A stretch of 64,000 nt of DNA, taken from assembly GCA_046760105.1 (NCBI GenBank), contig JBHIDJ010000001.1, forward strand, positions 62,001 to 126,000, written 5' to 3'. Positions 26,021 through 35,598 of the stretch are shown here, piece after piece. The position numbers and the translations under genes were made by a program. Position 1 is the stretch's first letter. Each line of letters opens with the position of its first letter. This DNA comes from JBHIDJ01 sp046760105. GTDB lineage: Bacteria; Pseudomonadota; Gammaproteobacteria; Acidiferrobacterales; SPGG2. Under the pieces are notes generated by a model, which was not told the DNA's origin, ran no database searches, and saw nothing but the letters and a program-made list of their open reading frames with translations.

Positions 26021-28750
26021 ATGCCGATAAATAAGGATCAGGTCTTAAACACGCGCGATTTCGAGCGTGCACTCGAAAGCGCCGACGATTCGCTCGCCTT
26101 GTTCCGCACTACCCTGGCGACGGGGCGTAAAGCGCTCAAACAGCGACACATAGAACACGTCGCGGCCCAGCACATCGTTCCCACTCAGGCATGGTTGATC
26201 GACGAACTTCTGATCGAGGCATGGAAGTTTCACCTTGCGCTCTCACTGGTGGAGGACAAGATCGCGCTTGTCGCTGTCGGTGGTTATGGGCGCCGTGAGC
26301 TTCACCCCGCTTCCGACATCGACCTGCTGTTGCTTGTCGAACGGGAAGACCATAACCAAATAAGCGGCTTTGTTGAGGCGTTCGTACGATTCCTATGGGA
26401 CATGGGCCTTGAGGTGGGACATAGCGTCCGTTCCCTAAAAGACTGTGTTCGTATGGCGAAGAAAGACATCACGGTCACCACGAACCTCATGGAGGCGCGT
26501 TTGCTCTACGGCAGCCCAAAGCTATTTCAAAAGATGAAAACAATGACGGCGCCGCCGAGAATCTGGCCTAGCAGAAAATTCTTTGCAGCAAAATGGCAAG
26601 AGCAGATCGAGCGTCATCACCGTTTTGACGATACCGCTTATAAGCTGGAACCGAATATTAAGGAGGGTCCGGGCGGTCTACGTGACATTCAGATGATCGT
26701 GTGGGTCACGCAACGTCATTTTGGCGCAAGCTCGCTGCACGATCTCGTGGAGCTCGGGTTCCTGCGTGAGGAAGAATATCGTGCCTTGATCCGAGGCAGG
26801 AACTTTCTTTGGCAGCTGCGTAATGGTCTACATTATCTCGCCGGTCGACGAGAAGATCGATTGTTATTTGACCACCAGCGCGTGCTAGCACAGCAGCTCG
26901 GTTATACCGATAGAGCCGGAAGTCTCGCGGTAGAGCAGTTCATGAAGCGCTATTATCGCACTGTTAAAGAATTGTCGTTGCTGAACGAGATCTTGCTACA
27001 ACACTTTCAGGAAGCCATTCTGTCGCGCGGAAAGTCCAGGATTAAACCTATTAACCGGCGCTTTCGTTCGCACAACAATTTCATCGAAGTCACCCATGAG
27101 AAGACATTCGAGCGAGCGCCCTATGCAATCTTGGAGCTGTTCCTGATCATGCAACAGCAGCCCGCGTTGAAAGGCGTCCGCGCGGATACGATCCGTCTAT
27201 TACGTGCAAACTTGCATCGTATCGACCGCAGTTTTCGTAAAGACCTTGGCTGCCGTAGCCTTTTTATGGAAATCATGCGCCAACCCCAAGGTATCACTCA
27301 TGCATTGCGGCGCATGAACGCCTATGGCGTCCTGGGCGCGTATATACCGGCGTTCGGCAGGATCGTCGGTCAGATGCAACACGACCTGTTCCACGTGTAC
27401 ACAGTGGACGAACACCTGCTTTTTGTCGTGCGCAATCTAAGGCGACTCACGATCCCCGAGCATCATCATGAATTTCCGCTCGCAAGCTCAATCATACAGC
27501 ATATCGTCAAGCCCGAGCGGTTATACCTCGCCGCGTTATTTCACGACATCGCCAAAGGACGTGGCGGTGACCACTCGGTCATGGGTGAAAAGGTCGTGGT
27601 CGCCTTTTGCAGACGCCATGGCTTGAGCGATTACGATGCTAACTTTGTGCGATGGCTGGTTCGCCATCACCTTGTGATGTCATGGACGGCGCAACGTCAC
27701 GACATCCACGATCCGGAGGTGGTGCTGGAGTTTGCTCGGCAGGTCGGAAACCAAGAACGGCTCGATAACCTTTATCTGCTGACGGTCGCCGATATCCGCG
27801 GCACCAGTCCCAAGGTGTGGAATGCGTGGAAGGGCCGCCTATTGTCCGAACTATATTCCGCCGCTACGCGCATATTTCGTCGTGGTTTTGCGACGCCGCT
27901 CGATCTCAAGGCGCAGACCAGCGAGTTACGCAACGAGGCATTGTCGATTCTCCAACCTAAAGACCTGTCGCAGGGGTTGGTCGAAAACTATTGGCGACAA
28001 TTAGACGATGTGTACTTCCTGCGGTATGGCGCCGAAAGCCTCGCATGGCACGCGGAAACCATCGCCAGCGCATCAGCCGCCGATTTTCCAATCGTCGCCA
28101 CCCGCTACAATCCAGAGATCGGCGGCAGCGAGTTTCTCATCTACACGCCCGATCGCGAGTACCTGTTCGTGGTACAAACGGCGGGTTTTGATCGCATGAA
28201 CTTGTCCATTGTAGATGCGCGCATCCATACAACCCGTAACGGTTTCGCCCTCAACACCTTCGTCGTACTCGACTATTCAGGCGAGGCTGTGCGCGACCCC
28301 AAGGTCCTGGCAGACCTAAGACAACGCATGCGTGAGCAGCTCCTGAGTCCGCGCCAAGGGCGCGACGCGCGAACAGCTCATTTGTCGCGCCAACTCAAAC
28401 ACTTCCCCATAGAGACCAAGGTGAACTTTAGCTCGTCTGTTAATGGACAACAAACGATAATGGAAGTGATCGCGCAAGACCGTCCAGGCTTGCTTTACCA
28501 AGTTGCGCTGACATTGCAACACTGCAGAGTGAACCTTGTCACGGCCAAGGTGTCCACCTACGGCGAGCGCGCTGAGGACATCTTCTTCATCACCGATCTC
28601 GAAAAACGACCGCTGACCGATCGTCAGCAGCTTGCCTGCCTTGAACGGGAAACCTATGAACGCCTTGAGGGACGAGCGGCGAATGCGACAGGAGAGTTGC
28701 GGGCAATAAGCAGCAAGTTACAAGTGGCAAGTAGCAAGAAAATTAATTGA
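26021..28750 (+). CDS. glnD: PII uridylyltransferase / uridylyl-removing enzyme
   Basis: Nitrogen sensor that uridylylates PII proteins when glutamine is low and removes UMP when it is high. It has a nucleotidyltransferase domain with GGYGRRELHPASDIDLLLL (about residues 87-105), an HD domain with LFHDIAKGRGGDHS (about 506-519) for UMP removal, and two C-terminal ACT domains that bind glutamine. Length 909 residues. The last 15 or so residues (from AISSKLQVASSK) are encoded by a heptamer repeat array and are unlikely to be ancestral GlnD sequence. Confidence 0.96.
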   Translation: MPINKDQVLNTRDFERALESADDSLALFRTTLATGRKALKQRHIEHVAAQHIVPTQAWLIDELLIEAWKFHLALSLVEDKIALVAVGGYGRRELHPASDIDLLLLVEREDHNQISGFVEAFVRFLWDMGLEVGHSVRSLKDCVRMAKKDITVTTNLMEARLLYGSPKLFQKMKTMTAPPRIWPSRKFFAAKWQEQIERHHRFDDTAYKLEPNIKEGPGGLRDIQMIVWVTQRHFGASSLHDLVELGFLREEEYRALIRGRNFLWQLRNGLHYLAGRREDRLLFDHQRVLAQQLGYTDRAGSLAVEQFMKRYYRTVKELSLLNEILLQHFQEAILSRGKSRIKPINRRFRSHNNFIEVTHEKTFERAPYAILELFLIMQQQPALKGVRADTIRLLRANLHRIDRSFRKDLGCRSLFMEIMRQPQGITHALRRMNAYGVLGAYIPAFGRIVGQMQHDLFHVYTVDEHLLFVVRNLRRLTIPEHHHEFPLASSIIQHIVKPERLYLAALFHDIAKGRGGDHSVMGEKVVVAFCRRHGLSDYDANFVRWLVRHHLVMSWTAQRHDIHDPEVVLEFARQVGNQERLDNLYLLTVADIRGTSPKVWNAWKGRLLSELYSAATRIFRRGFATPLDLKAQTSELRNEALSILQPKDLSQGLVENYWRQLDDVYFLRYGAESLAWHAETIASASAADFPIVATRYNPEIGGSEFLIYTPDREYLFVVQTAGFDRMNLSIVDARIHTTRNGFALNTFVVLDYSGEAVRDPKVLADLRQRMREQLLSPRQGRDARTAHLSRQLKHFPIETKVNFSSSVNGQQTIMEVIAQDRPGLLYQVALTLQHCRVNLVTAKVSTYGERAEDIFFITDLEKRPLTDRQQLACLERETYERLEGRAANATGELRAISSKLQVASSKKIN

Positions 28751-28817
28751 CACATTGTCCTCAGGAAGGAAAGTCTCAAAGCAAACCTTGCTAATTCATA
28801 CTTGCTACTTGGTAGCT
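28709..28817. repeat. Inverted pair of heptamer arrays (glnD/amidase gap)
   Basis: The left array at 28709-28738 repeats a degenerate 7-bp unit of the type AGTNGCA. The right array at 28787-28816 carries the same unit in reverse-complement orientation. About 50 bp lie between them. The left array codes for the end of GlnD and the right array ends just before the stop of the convergent amidase gene. Confidence 0.7.
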
Positions 28818-30137
28818 TTATTGCGGGATCACCAACCGGCGTCCAACTCTAAGCTGGCTGCCCTTCAGATTGTTGGCAAATCTCAAAGCGTCCACATGAA
28901 CGCCATATGTCTTCGCAATCGCAGACAACGTGTCGCCGGGCTGCACCACGTGCACCCGGGAACCGCTGGTCGCAACGGCTTGATGTCGCTGCTTGAGCTT
29001 GTTGCGGGAAACATAGCGCTTGATACCACTGAAAATCCCGCGCGCGAGCTTTCGCTGATAGGCCTTGCTTCGCAATTTCTTCTCTTCCGTCGGATTAGAG
29101 ATGAACGCCGTTTCGACTAGAATCGATGGCATATCGGGTGCCTTGAGCACCGCAAAACCCGCCTGCTGCACACCCCTGGAATGAACGGCGCCGATACGAC
29201 CGAGCTCGCTTAGAACATCGCTCCCAAGCTCCAGGCTTGAACCGATCGTGGCGGTCTGAGACAGATCCAGCAAAACCTTCGCCAGTAGGTCGTCTTTATC
29301 GCTCAAACTGACGCCGCCAATCAGATCGGAAGCGTTTTCCCTATCGGCCACCATCTTCGCCAACGCACTGGTGGCACCCCGTTGCGACAACGCATAGACC
29401 GACGCGCCGCGGGCGTGTCGTGCACGCTTACCAGGCAGTGCGTCCGCATGAATGGAGATAAACAGATCCGCCTCATAACGGCGCGCCTTCTCAAAGCGCC
29501 GCTTCAATGTCACATAGTAGTCACCGTCACGAATCATAAGCGCTCGCATGCCGGGGGCAGCGGCAACGAGTTTCTTTAGCTGACGAGCAATGGCGAGCAC
29601 GACATTTTTCTCACGTGTCCGGTAGCGCCGCCCGATTGCGCCCGGATCTTCACCGCCGTGTCCGGCGTCGATGGCGATCAATAAGTCCTTCCGCTTGCTC
29701 TTTGCGCCTCGTGGCTGGGCTGGCGGCCCCTGCTTGATCGTGTTTCCGTCGTACAAGTCGATGACAAGCCGATGGCCATAGGGACTGTAGGGCTTCAGAA
29801 CAAACGTGCGTGGCCGCGCCGGTCGCTTGAGGTCCAACACCACACGCAGTCCGTTATCCCCATGCGACCCAGTGCGCACGCCCGCTAGAAACGGTCCACT
29901 GAGGTCCAACTCTGGCAATGCGCCTGACAGGCGCGCGTTCTTCATATCTATAACGATACGATCGGGATTCCTGAGGGCGAATAAGCGGTGCTCCAGCAAG
30001 CCGCTCAGATCAAACACCAGACGCGTGTGGTCTGGTGCACGCCACATGCGCAGGTTTTTAACAGAGACGCTAGCAGTTTGGCCAAGGGCGGGGATCAGGC
30101 CAAGAAGGAGAAGGAGGGTAAAACGCGCAGTCCTCAT
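28818..30137 (-). CDS. N-acetylmuramoyl-L-alanine amidase, AmiB/C type
   Basis: Periplasmic zinc amidase that splits septal peptidoglycan. It has a signal peptide (ending near GQTA), an N-terminal AMIN domain (about residues 25-125), an Amidase_3 catalytic domain starting at IAIDAGHGGEDPGA with the zinc His and Glu, and a C-terminal LysM domain (about 392-437, HVVQPGDTLSAIAKTYGV) that binds peptidoglycan. AMIN plus LysM matches E. coli AmiB, which also follows tsaE. It overlaps tsaE by 4 bp. mutL, which often comes next, is absent here. Confidence 0.93.
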   Translation of the reverse strand: MRTARFTLLLLLGLIPALGQTASVSVKNLRMWRAPDHTRLVFDLSGLLEHRLFALRNPDRIVIDMKNARLSGALPELDLSGPFLAGVRTGSHGDNGLRVVLDLKRPARPRTFVLKPYSPYGHRLVIDLYDGNTIKQGPPAQPRGAKSKRKDLLIAIDAGHGGEDPGAIGRRYRTREKNVVLAIARQLKKLVAAAPGMRALMIRDGDYYVTLKRRFEKARRYEADLFISIHADALPGKRARHARGASVYALSQRGATSALAKMVADRENASDLIGGVSLSDKDDLLAKVLLDLSQTATIGSSLELGSDVLSELGRIGAVHSRGVQQAGFAVLKAPDMPSILVETAFISNPTEEKKLRSKAYQRKLARGIFSGIKRYVSRNKLKQRHQAVATSGSRVHVVQPGDTLSAIAKTYGVHVDALRFANNLKGSQLRVGRRLVIPQ

Positions 30138-30589
30138 GCTAGACCGCTTAGAAGCTTCGCACCTCGCTTCGTATGCGAAATAAGCGCCACGGTGCGCTTA
30201 TCGTCAACTTTATTAATCACGACGTCAATATCGGGTGTCGGCAAAACCCCGGTACCTCGATCGGCCCATTCTACCAGACACACGCTATTGTCCTTAACGT
30301 AGTCACGGAAACCGAGAAACTCCAGCTCCTCGGAATTCTTGAGCCGGTAAAGGTCGAAATGATAGGCGGTAAGGCCATCGAATGTATACGGCTCAACTAA
30401 TGTGAATGTCGGACTTTTTACAACAGTCGTATGTCCTAACGCCCGCAGTATGCCGCGCGCGAGCGTTGTCTTGCCGGTGCCGAGTTCGCCATACAGATAC
30501 ACCAATTGCACATAACGAATGCCGACCGCCAAGCCCGCACCCAGGGCCTCCATGGCGGCGACAGTCGGTGCCTCAAGCTCAAGCTTCAT
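30134..30589 (-). CDS. tsaE: tRNA threonylcarbamoyladenosine synthesis ATPase TsaE
   Basis: P-loop ATPase needed with TsaB and TsaD to make t6A37 in ANN-decoding tRNAs. The Walker A motif GELGTGKTTLARG and the segment SPTFTLVEPY are typical; LVEWADRG is the conserved C-terminal element. Length 151 residues. It overlaps nnrDE by 11 bp and the amidase gene by 4 bp, indicating one operon. Confidence 0.95.
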   Translation of the reverse strand: MKLELEAPTVAAMEALGAGLAVGIRYVQLVYLYGELGTGKTTLARGILRALGHTTVVKSPTFTLVEPYTFDGLTAYHFDLYRLKNSEELEFLGFRDYVKDNSVCLVEWADRGTGVLPTPDIDVVINKVDDKRTVALISHTKRGAKLLSGLA

Positions 30590-32081
30590 GCTGCGTAAGC
30601 TGGTTCAACCGACGGCGCATAAAAGGCAGCAGGTCAGACGCCATCACGCCGATCTCGCCGCCCTGCGCGGCCGCATCATCACCCGCCGTAGCATGAAGCC
30701 AGACGCCGAGGCGGGCTGCATCGAGAGGTTGCAGGCGCTGCGCCAATAATGCTGCTATGAGCCCGGTCAGTACGTCTCCCATGCCGCCGCTCGCCATCCC
30801 CGGATTGCCTGCATCACATAACCACACGCGGTGGTCCGCGCTGTGCGCGACCAGCGTCCCGGCGCCCTTTAACACACAAACACCGCCGAAGCCTTCGGTC
30901 AACGCGCGCACGGCATCGAAACGGTGTGCCTGGATGTCGCTGGTGGTCATACCGAGCAGCCGCGCCGCCTCCCCCGGGTGCGGCGTCAATACCCAGTCAT
31001 CGCGACGTACGGGATCAGCCGCCAGGATATTGAGGGCGTCTGCGTCGACGACCTTGGGCACCGTTGATTCCAATGCTACCGCCAGCACCAACCGTCCCCA
31101 CTCACCTTGCCCCAGCCCAGGCCCTGCCGCGATGACCGTCGCGCGCTTGAGGACGGCGCGTAATGCCCGGCCATCATGGACCGCGTGTGTCAGCAACTCC
31201 GGGCGCGTACCACTGATTGTCGCGGCGTGAGCTGGATGGGTCGCGAGTGTCACCAGGCCCGCGCCGGTGCGGTAGGCGGCCTCGCCGGCGAGGCGTGCTG
31301 CCCCTGACATGCCTTCGGCACCACCAATAACCACCACATGTCCGGCATCGCCCTTATGCAAACTCCGTCGGCGATGTGTAAGCAGGCCCACGAGCGAGCG
31401 TTGCGTGATCCGCAACGCAGCCGGGGTCACACCGTTATAAATGCCGGCTGGCGTGCCGAGGCCGTCGAACACCACCTCCCCACAATAGTCCGGGCCGTGG
31501 CCGGTAAAAAGACCCGTCTTCAATCCGATAAAGGTGATGGTGGCATCGGCGCGTACCGCAATTCCGAGCACACGACCGGCGTCCGCGTGCAGGCCGGAGG
31601 GAATATCTACGGCCAGCCGCGGCACATGTGCCTGCGCATTCATGGCTTCAATCGCCGCACGCCAGTCGTCGCGAATCTCGCGTTCCAATCCGGTGCCGAA
31701 CAGCGCATCGACGATGACATCACTGCCTTCCAGTCGCCTCGCGCTAAACGGCACAGCTTGGAGACCAGCCGCCTCCAGGTCTTTACGGGCTTGCAGGGCA
31801 TCGCCGCGCAGGCGTGCGCCATCACCGAGCGCCATCACCAGCGGCTCCAGGCTTGCCTCGTGGGCAAGCCGTGCCACGACGTAGCCATCACCGCCATTGT
31901 TACCCGGTCCACAGACGACGCTTATCCGCCGTGCCCGCGGCCAACGACTCCGCAATAACGTGAACGTCGCCTGGCCGGCACGTTGCATTAGCGTATACCC
32001 GGGAATGTCACGATCCTCGATCGCGATCTTATCCAGTTGCCGCGTCTGCGCGGCGTAATACAATGCTTCAGGTAGGCTCAT
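30579..32081 (-). CDS. nnrD: Bifunctional NAD(P)H-hydrate epimerase / ADP-dependent dehydratase
   Basis: Metabolite-repair enzyme that restores damaged NADH and NADPH hydrates. The N-terminal YjeF_N epimerase domain (about 1-215) carries VVCGPGNNGGDGYVVAR; the C-terminal ribokinase-like dehydratase (about 225-495) carries NPGMASGGMGDVLTG with the catalytic Asp. Length 500 residues, the typical fused form (NnrE-NnrD, E. coli YjeF). First gene of the nnr-tsaE-amidase operon, divergent from queG as in E. coli. Confidence 0.94.
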   Translation of the reverse strand: MSLPEALYYAAQTRQLDKIAIEDRDIPGYTLMQRAGQATFTLLRSRWPRARRISVVCGPGNNGGDGYVVARLAHEASLEPLVMALGDGARLRGDALQARKDLEAAGLQAVPFSARRLEGSDVIVDALFGTGLEREIRDDWRAAIEAMNAQAHVPRLAVDIPSGLHADAGRVLGIAVRADATITFIGLKTGLFTGHGPDYCGEVVFDGLGTPAGIYNGVTPAALRITQRSLVGLLTHRRRSLHKGDAGHVVVIGGAEGMSGAARLAGEAAYRTGAGLVTLATHPAHAATISGTRPELLTHAVHDGRALRAVLKRATVIAAGPGLGQGEWGRLVLAVALESTVPKVVDADALNILAADPVRRDDWVLTPHPGEAARLLGMTTSDIQAHRFDAVRALTEGFGGVCVLKGAGTLVAHSADHRVWLCDAGNPGMASGGMGDVLTGLIAALLAQRLQPLDAARLGVWLHATAGDDAAAQGGEIGVMASDLLPFMRRRLNQLTQHEA

Positions 32082-32133
32082 AAATTCACAGCGGGTCTTT
32101 CGTGTATTTTAACCAGGGAGAAGACAGCAACAT

Positions 32134-32201
32134 AGAAGCGAGAAGCAAGTGTCGAGTTTGAAGTAGGAGGATTTTGGCCTGCTACTTGACACTTGTTACT
32201 G
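32134..32201. repeat. Inverted pair of heptamer arrays (nnrD/queG gap)
   Basis: Left array 32134-32168 holds five 7-bp units of the type AGAAGCG/AGTGTCG. Right array 32181-32201 holds three units in the opposite orientation (CTACTTG, ACACTTG type). They lie between divergent genes, so here they cannot be simple 3'-end terminators. Confidence 0.65.
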
Positions 32202-32214
32202 ATTTTCAGCTAAC

Positions 32215-33315
32215 ATGGTTAGGCTGATGGGGAACGTGGGAGCACAAACAACGAAATTCACCCAGCTTGCCGATGACATAAAACGGTGGGGCCGCGAGCT
32301 TGGCTTTCAGGCAATCGGTGTCACCGATGTCGACTTGAGTGAGGCCGAAACCCGTCTGCTCAACTGGCTGGATGCGGGACACCATGGTGAGCTGGCTTAT
32401 ATGGCTAAACACGGCGCACGCCGTAGCCGCCCACAGGACCTGTTGCCCGGCACCGTACGCGTCATCTCCACGCGTATGGACTATTTCCCCGGTCACGCTG
32501 TGGATGCAGGCGCCATCCTTGAAAACCCCAACCTGGCATTCATATCACGGTACGCGCTGGGACGCGATTATCACAAGGTCCTGCGCAAGCAGCTCAAGAA
32601 ACTGGCCGCTCGCATCGAACGCGCGGTCGGCGAGCATCATTACCGCGTGTTCACCGACAGTGCACCCGTGTTGGAAAAGCCGCTGGCAGAAAAGGCCGGG
32701 TTGGGTTGGATCGGAAAGCACACCAATCTACTAAACCGGACCGGCGGGTCGTGGTTCTTCCTGGGTGAGATCTACACCGATCTGCCGCTACCAGTCGACC
32801 GGCCTGCACAAAATCACTGCGGTCGCTGCCAAGCGTGCATTGATGTCTGCCCCACCGGCGCTATTATCGCCCCTTATGAGCTCGATGCGCGGTTGTGCAT
32901 TTCTTATTTGACGATCGAACTACGCGGCGCTATTCCGGTCCCGCTCCGCCCCCTGATAGGCAATCGGATTTTCGGGTGTGACGATTGTCAAATGGTTTGT
33001 CCGTGGAATCGCTTTGCCAAGCCCACAAACGAGCCCGACTTTGCTCCGCGCCGCGAGTTCGACGCACCGGAACTCGTTCGACTGTTCTCTTGGAGCGAGA
33101 CCGAGTTTCTTGAACGCACCAAGGGCTCGGCGATCCGCCGGATCGGTTACGAAGGCTGGTTGCGCAATATTGCCGTCGCCCTGGGCAACGCGCCCACGAG
33201 TAGCGCGGTAATCGGGGCCCTGAAAGCTCGCCTAAACGAGCCGTCCGCGCTCGTCCGCGAACACGTGCGTTGGGCATTAGCGCACCACGACGCCGCTGTG
33301 CCGTGCGAGGCGTGA
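32215..33315 (+). CDS. queG: Epoxyqueuosine reductase
   Basis: Cobalamin-dependent enzyme for the last step of queuosine synthesis in tRNA. Two [4Fe-4S] motifs are visible: CGRCQACIDVCPTGAI (about residues 202-217) and CDDCQMVCPWN; the catalytic Asp region FTDSAPVLEKPLAEKAGLGW precedes them, and a C-terminal HEAT-like region ends the protein. Length 366 residues. The TGA stop falls in a CGTGAAC heptamer unit of the adjacent repeat. Confidence 0.95.
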   Translation: MVRLMGNVGAQTTKFTQLADDIKRWGRELGFQAIGVTDVDLSEAETRLLNWLDAGHHGELAYMAKHGARRSRPQDLLPGTVRVISTRMDYFPGHAVDAGAILENPNLAFISRYALGRDYHKVLRKQLKKLAARIERAVGEHHYRVFTDSAPVLEKPLAEKAGLGWIGKHTNLLNRTGGSWFFLGEIYTDLPLPVDRPAQNHCGRCQACIDVCPTGAIIAPYELDARLCISYLTIELRGAIPVPLRPLIGNRIFGCDDCQMVCPWNRFAKPTNEPDFAPRREFDAPELVRLFSWSETEFLERTKGSAIRRIGYEGWLRNIAVALGNAPTSSAVIGALKARLNEPSALVREHVRWALAHHDAAVPCEA

Positions 33316-33382
33316 ACGGTGGCCCATACGAAGTGACTCATCGACGACGCACGACTAACGGTTCACGAATCACGGTTCACAA
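33311..33382. repeat. Heptamer array (queG/orn gap)
   Basis: About four consecutive 7-bp units of the type TTCACGA/ATCACGG lie at 33355-33382, with one opposed unit CGTGAAC at 33311-33317. The stop codons of both convergent genes (queG TGA at 33313-33315, orn TGA at 33377-33379) are read from these units. Confidence 0.6.
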
Positions 33383-33940
33383 TCGAAGGAAAGTCTCGCG
33401 GTAGTATCTGAGCTCCTCGATGGACTCGCGAATATCGTCGAGCGCCTTGTGCGTATTCTTCTTTACCAAGCCCGAGTAGATGTCGGGCTTCCAGCGACGT
33501 GCAAGCTCCTTGACCGTGCTCACATCCAGGTTGCGATAATGGAACCAGCCTTCAAGTTCTGGCATCGAGCGTGCCAGAAAACGGCGGTCCTGACACACAC
33601 TGTTCCCACACATAGGTGATTTACCCTTTGGAACATGCTGCTGCAGAAAATCCAGAGTCTGCCGTTCGACATCGGCCTCGTTCAACTTCGATGCGCGCAC
33701 CCGCTCGCAGAGACCCGTTTCGGTGTGCGTACGGGTGTTCCACTCATCCATGCCGTCAAGCACGGCGTCCGATTGATGCACGACTAGTACAGGCCCTTCC
33801 GCAATGATACTCAACGCGCTATCAGTAATAATGGTAGCGACCTCGAGTATTCGATCGGTTTCGGTATTCAGCCCTGACATTTCTAGGTCTATCCAGATTA
33901 GGGCGTTGGGGTCCTGGGTCTCGGTTGGTACTTGCGCCAT
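33377..33940 (-). CDS. orn: Oligoribonuclease
   Basis: DEDDh 3'-5' exonuclease that degrades 2-5-nt RNAs, including pGpG from cyclic-di-GMP turnover. The motifs are WIDLEMSGL (Exo I), MCGNSVCQDRRFL (Exo II) and THKALDDIRESIEEL (Exo III with the His). Length 187 residues, family norm about 181. Convergent with queG, a neighbour also seen in E. coli. Confidence 0.96.
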   Translation of the reverse strand: MAQVPTETQDPNALIWIDLEMSGLNTETDRILEVATIITDSALSIIAEGPVLVVHQSDAVLDGMDEWNTRTHTETGLCERVRASKLNEADVERQTLDFLQQHVPKGKSPMCGNSVCQDRRFLARSMPELEGWFHYRNLDVSTVKELARRWKPDIYSGLVKKNTHKALDDIRESIEELRYYRETFLRL

Positions 33941-34003
33941 GCGTTGTCTCCGGTTTTAATCTGCTGTTCCGCGGCCTCTCGGGGTGATGATATCACTGCA
34001 CGC

Positions 34004-35251
34004 ATGAACAACCTCACCATCTTATTCCTAGCGACACTCTTGTTGGTGGTGTGCACTCAGGTCTGGTTGGCACGACGCCAGATTCGGCATGTCGAGGTAA
34101 ACCGTAGCGCCGTGCCAGAACCCTTTAGGGAAAAGATAGCACCGAAAACACACAAAAAGGCGGCGAACTACACCATCGCCAAGACCCGATTCAGTATTGT
34201 TGACTACGTCGTATCCGCCCTGTTGCTCGTGATCTGGACGCTTGGTGGTGGATTGCAGGCGTTGGATGATCTGTGGCGCAATCTGGATTGGGGTGTGCTC
34301 GCCACAGGCACTGCATTCATGGTGAGTGTCGCGTTGATCATGGGGCTGCTCGATCTGCCGGCCTCCATCTATCAGACATTCGTCATCGAACAGCGGTTCG
34401 GTTTCAATCGCATGACCCCGGGCCTCTTTCTCATAGATCTGATTAAGAAAGCACTGCTGGTGGTGGCGATCGGGGTCCCGCTGATCCTGGCAGCGCTTTG
34501 GTTAATGCAAGAAATGGGCGAGTGGTGGTGGCTCTATGTCTGGGTGCTTTGGACCGCATTCAGTCTGGTGGCGACTTGGGCCTTTCCCACGTTGATTGCA
34601 CCGTTGTTCAACACCTTCACCCCACTTCAACCGGGGCCCGTCAAAGAGCGCATCCAATCCCTGCTAGAACGCACCGGGTTCAGTACCCATGGTATTTACG
34701 CTATGGATGGATCGCGACGTTCCACGCACGGGAACGCGTATTTTAGTGGTTTTGGCAAAAGTAAGCGTATCGTGTTCTTCGACAGCCTGTTGGACAGCTT
34801 AGCGGATAGTGAGATTGAAGCGGTACTGGCACACGAACTTGGACATTTTAAGTGCCGGCACGTAACAAAGCGCCTGCTGCTGAGCTTCGCGCTGAGCCTC
34901 TGTGGGCTCGCCCTGCTCGGCTGGTTGATCAAGCAATCCTGGTTCTATGCCGGATTGGGGATTTCACAGCCGTCTACGTACACCGCATTGACGCTATTCA
35001 TCTTGGTCGCTCCGGTGTTCACCTTTTTTCTGCAGCCGTTGTTTGCCTGGGGTTCGCGCAAACACGAGTTCGAGGCAGATATTTTTGCCGCCAAACATAG
35101 CGACGCACGCGAACTGGCAAGCGCCCTGATCAAGCTATACGAGGAGAATGCGAGCACGCTGACCCCAGACCCTGTCCATTCGGCCTTCTACGATTCGCAT
35201 CCACCGGCACCCGTGCGCATCGCTCATCTTAAGTCAATGATAGTCACCTAG
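34004..35251 (+). CDS. M48 family CAAX-protease-like membrane metallopeptidase
   Basis: Integral membrane zinc protease of the Ste24 (M48A) type. The zinc motif HELGH lies within VLAHELGHFKCRHV (about residues 279-292), with the downstream Glu ligand in HEFEADIFA; about six hydrophobic segments surround it. Length 415 residues from ATG 34004; the longer frame to 33932 overlaps orn. Bacterial substrates of this subfamily are not well known, and prenylated CAAX targets are not expected. It is 14 bp upstream of the pterin dehydratase gene, and their link is unexplained. Confidence 0.9.
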   Translation: MNNLTILFLATLLLVVCTQVWLARRQIRHVEVNRSAVPEPFREKIAPKTHKKAANYTIAKTRFSIVDYVVSALLLVIWTLGGGLQALDDLWRNLDWGVLATGTAFMVSVALIMGLLDLPASIYQTFVIEQRFGFNRMTPGLFLIDLIKKALLVVAIGVPLILAALWLMQEMGEWWWLYVWVLWTAFSLVATWAFPTLIAPLFNTFTPLQPGPVKERIQSLLERTGFSTHGIYAMDGSRRSTHGNAYFSGFGKSKRIVFFDSLLDSLADSEIEAVLAHELGHFKCRHVTKRLLLSFALSLCGLALLGWLIKQSWFYAGLGISQPSTYTALTLFILVAPVFTFFLQPLFAWGSRKHEFEADIFAAKHSDARELASALIKLYEENASTLTPDPVHSAFYDSHPPAPVRIAHLKSMIVT

Positions 35252-35265
35252 TAGAGGACGCGATC

Positions 35266-35598
35266 ATGACGGAGTTGACCCAAAAAAAGTGTAAGCCCTG
35301 CGAGGGGGGGGCAAGACCGCTGACCGAAGCGGCGGCCAAAGCGTTACTCGAAAAAGTGCCGGGCTGGGAGCTGAACGAAACGGCTAATGAAATCCACCGC
35401 ACGTATGAGTTCAAGAACTATTACCAGACGATGGCGTTTGTAAATGCGCTCGCCTGGATCGCACACCGGGAAGACCACCATCCCGACATCGAGGTGGGCT
35501 ACAAACGGTGCCTCGTACGCTATAGCACGCACGCCGTCGGAGGGCTATCGGACAACGACTTTATCTGCGCGGCGAAGATAAATGCGCTTATTGATTAA
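35266..35598 (+). CDS. 4a-hydroxytetrahydrobiopterin (pterin-4a-carbinolamine) dehydratase
   Basis: Small dehydratase that recycles the pterin cofactor of aromatic hydroxylases. The family signature is present: EDHHPDIEVGYKRCLVRYST followed by HAVGGLSDNDFICA, with the catalytic His residues. Length 110 residues. No phenylalanine hydroxylase gene is in this window; free-standing copies occur in many bacteria. RBS AGAGGA precedes the ATG. Confidence 0.93.
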   Translation: MTELTQKKCKPCEGGARPLTEAAAKALLEKVPGWELNETANEIHRTYEFKNYYQTMAFVNALAWIAHREDHHPDIEVGYKRCLVRYSTHAVGGLSDNDFICAAKINALID

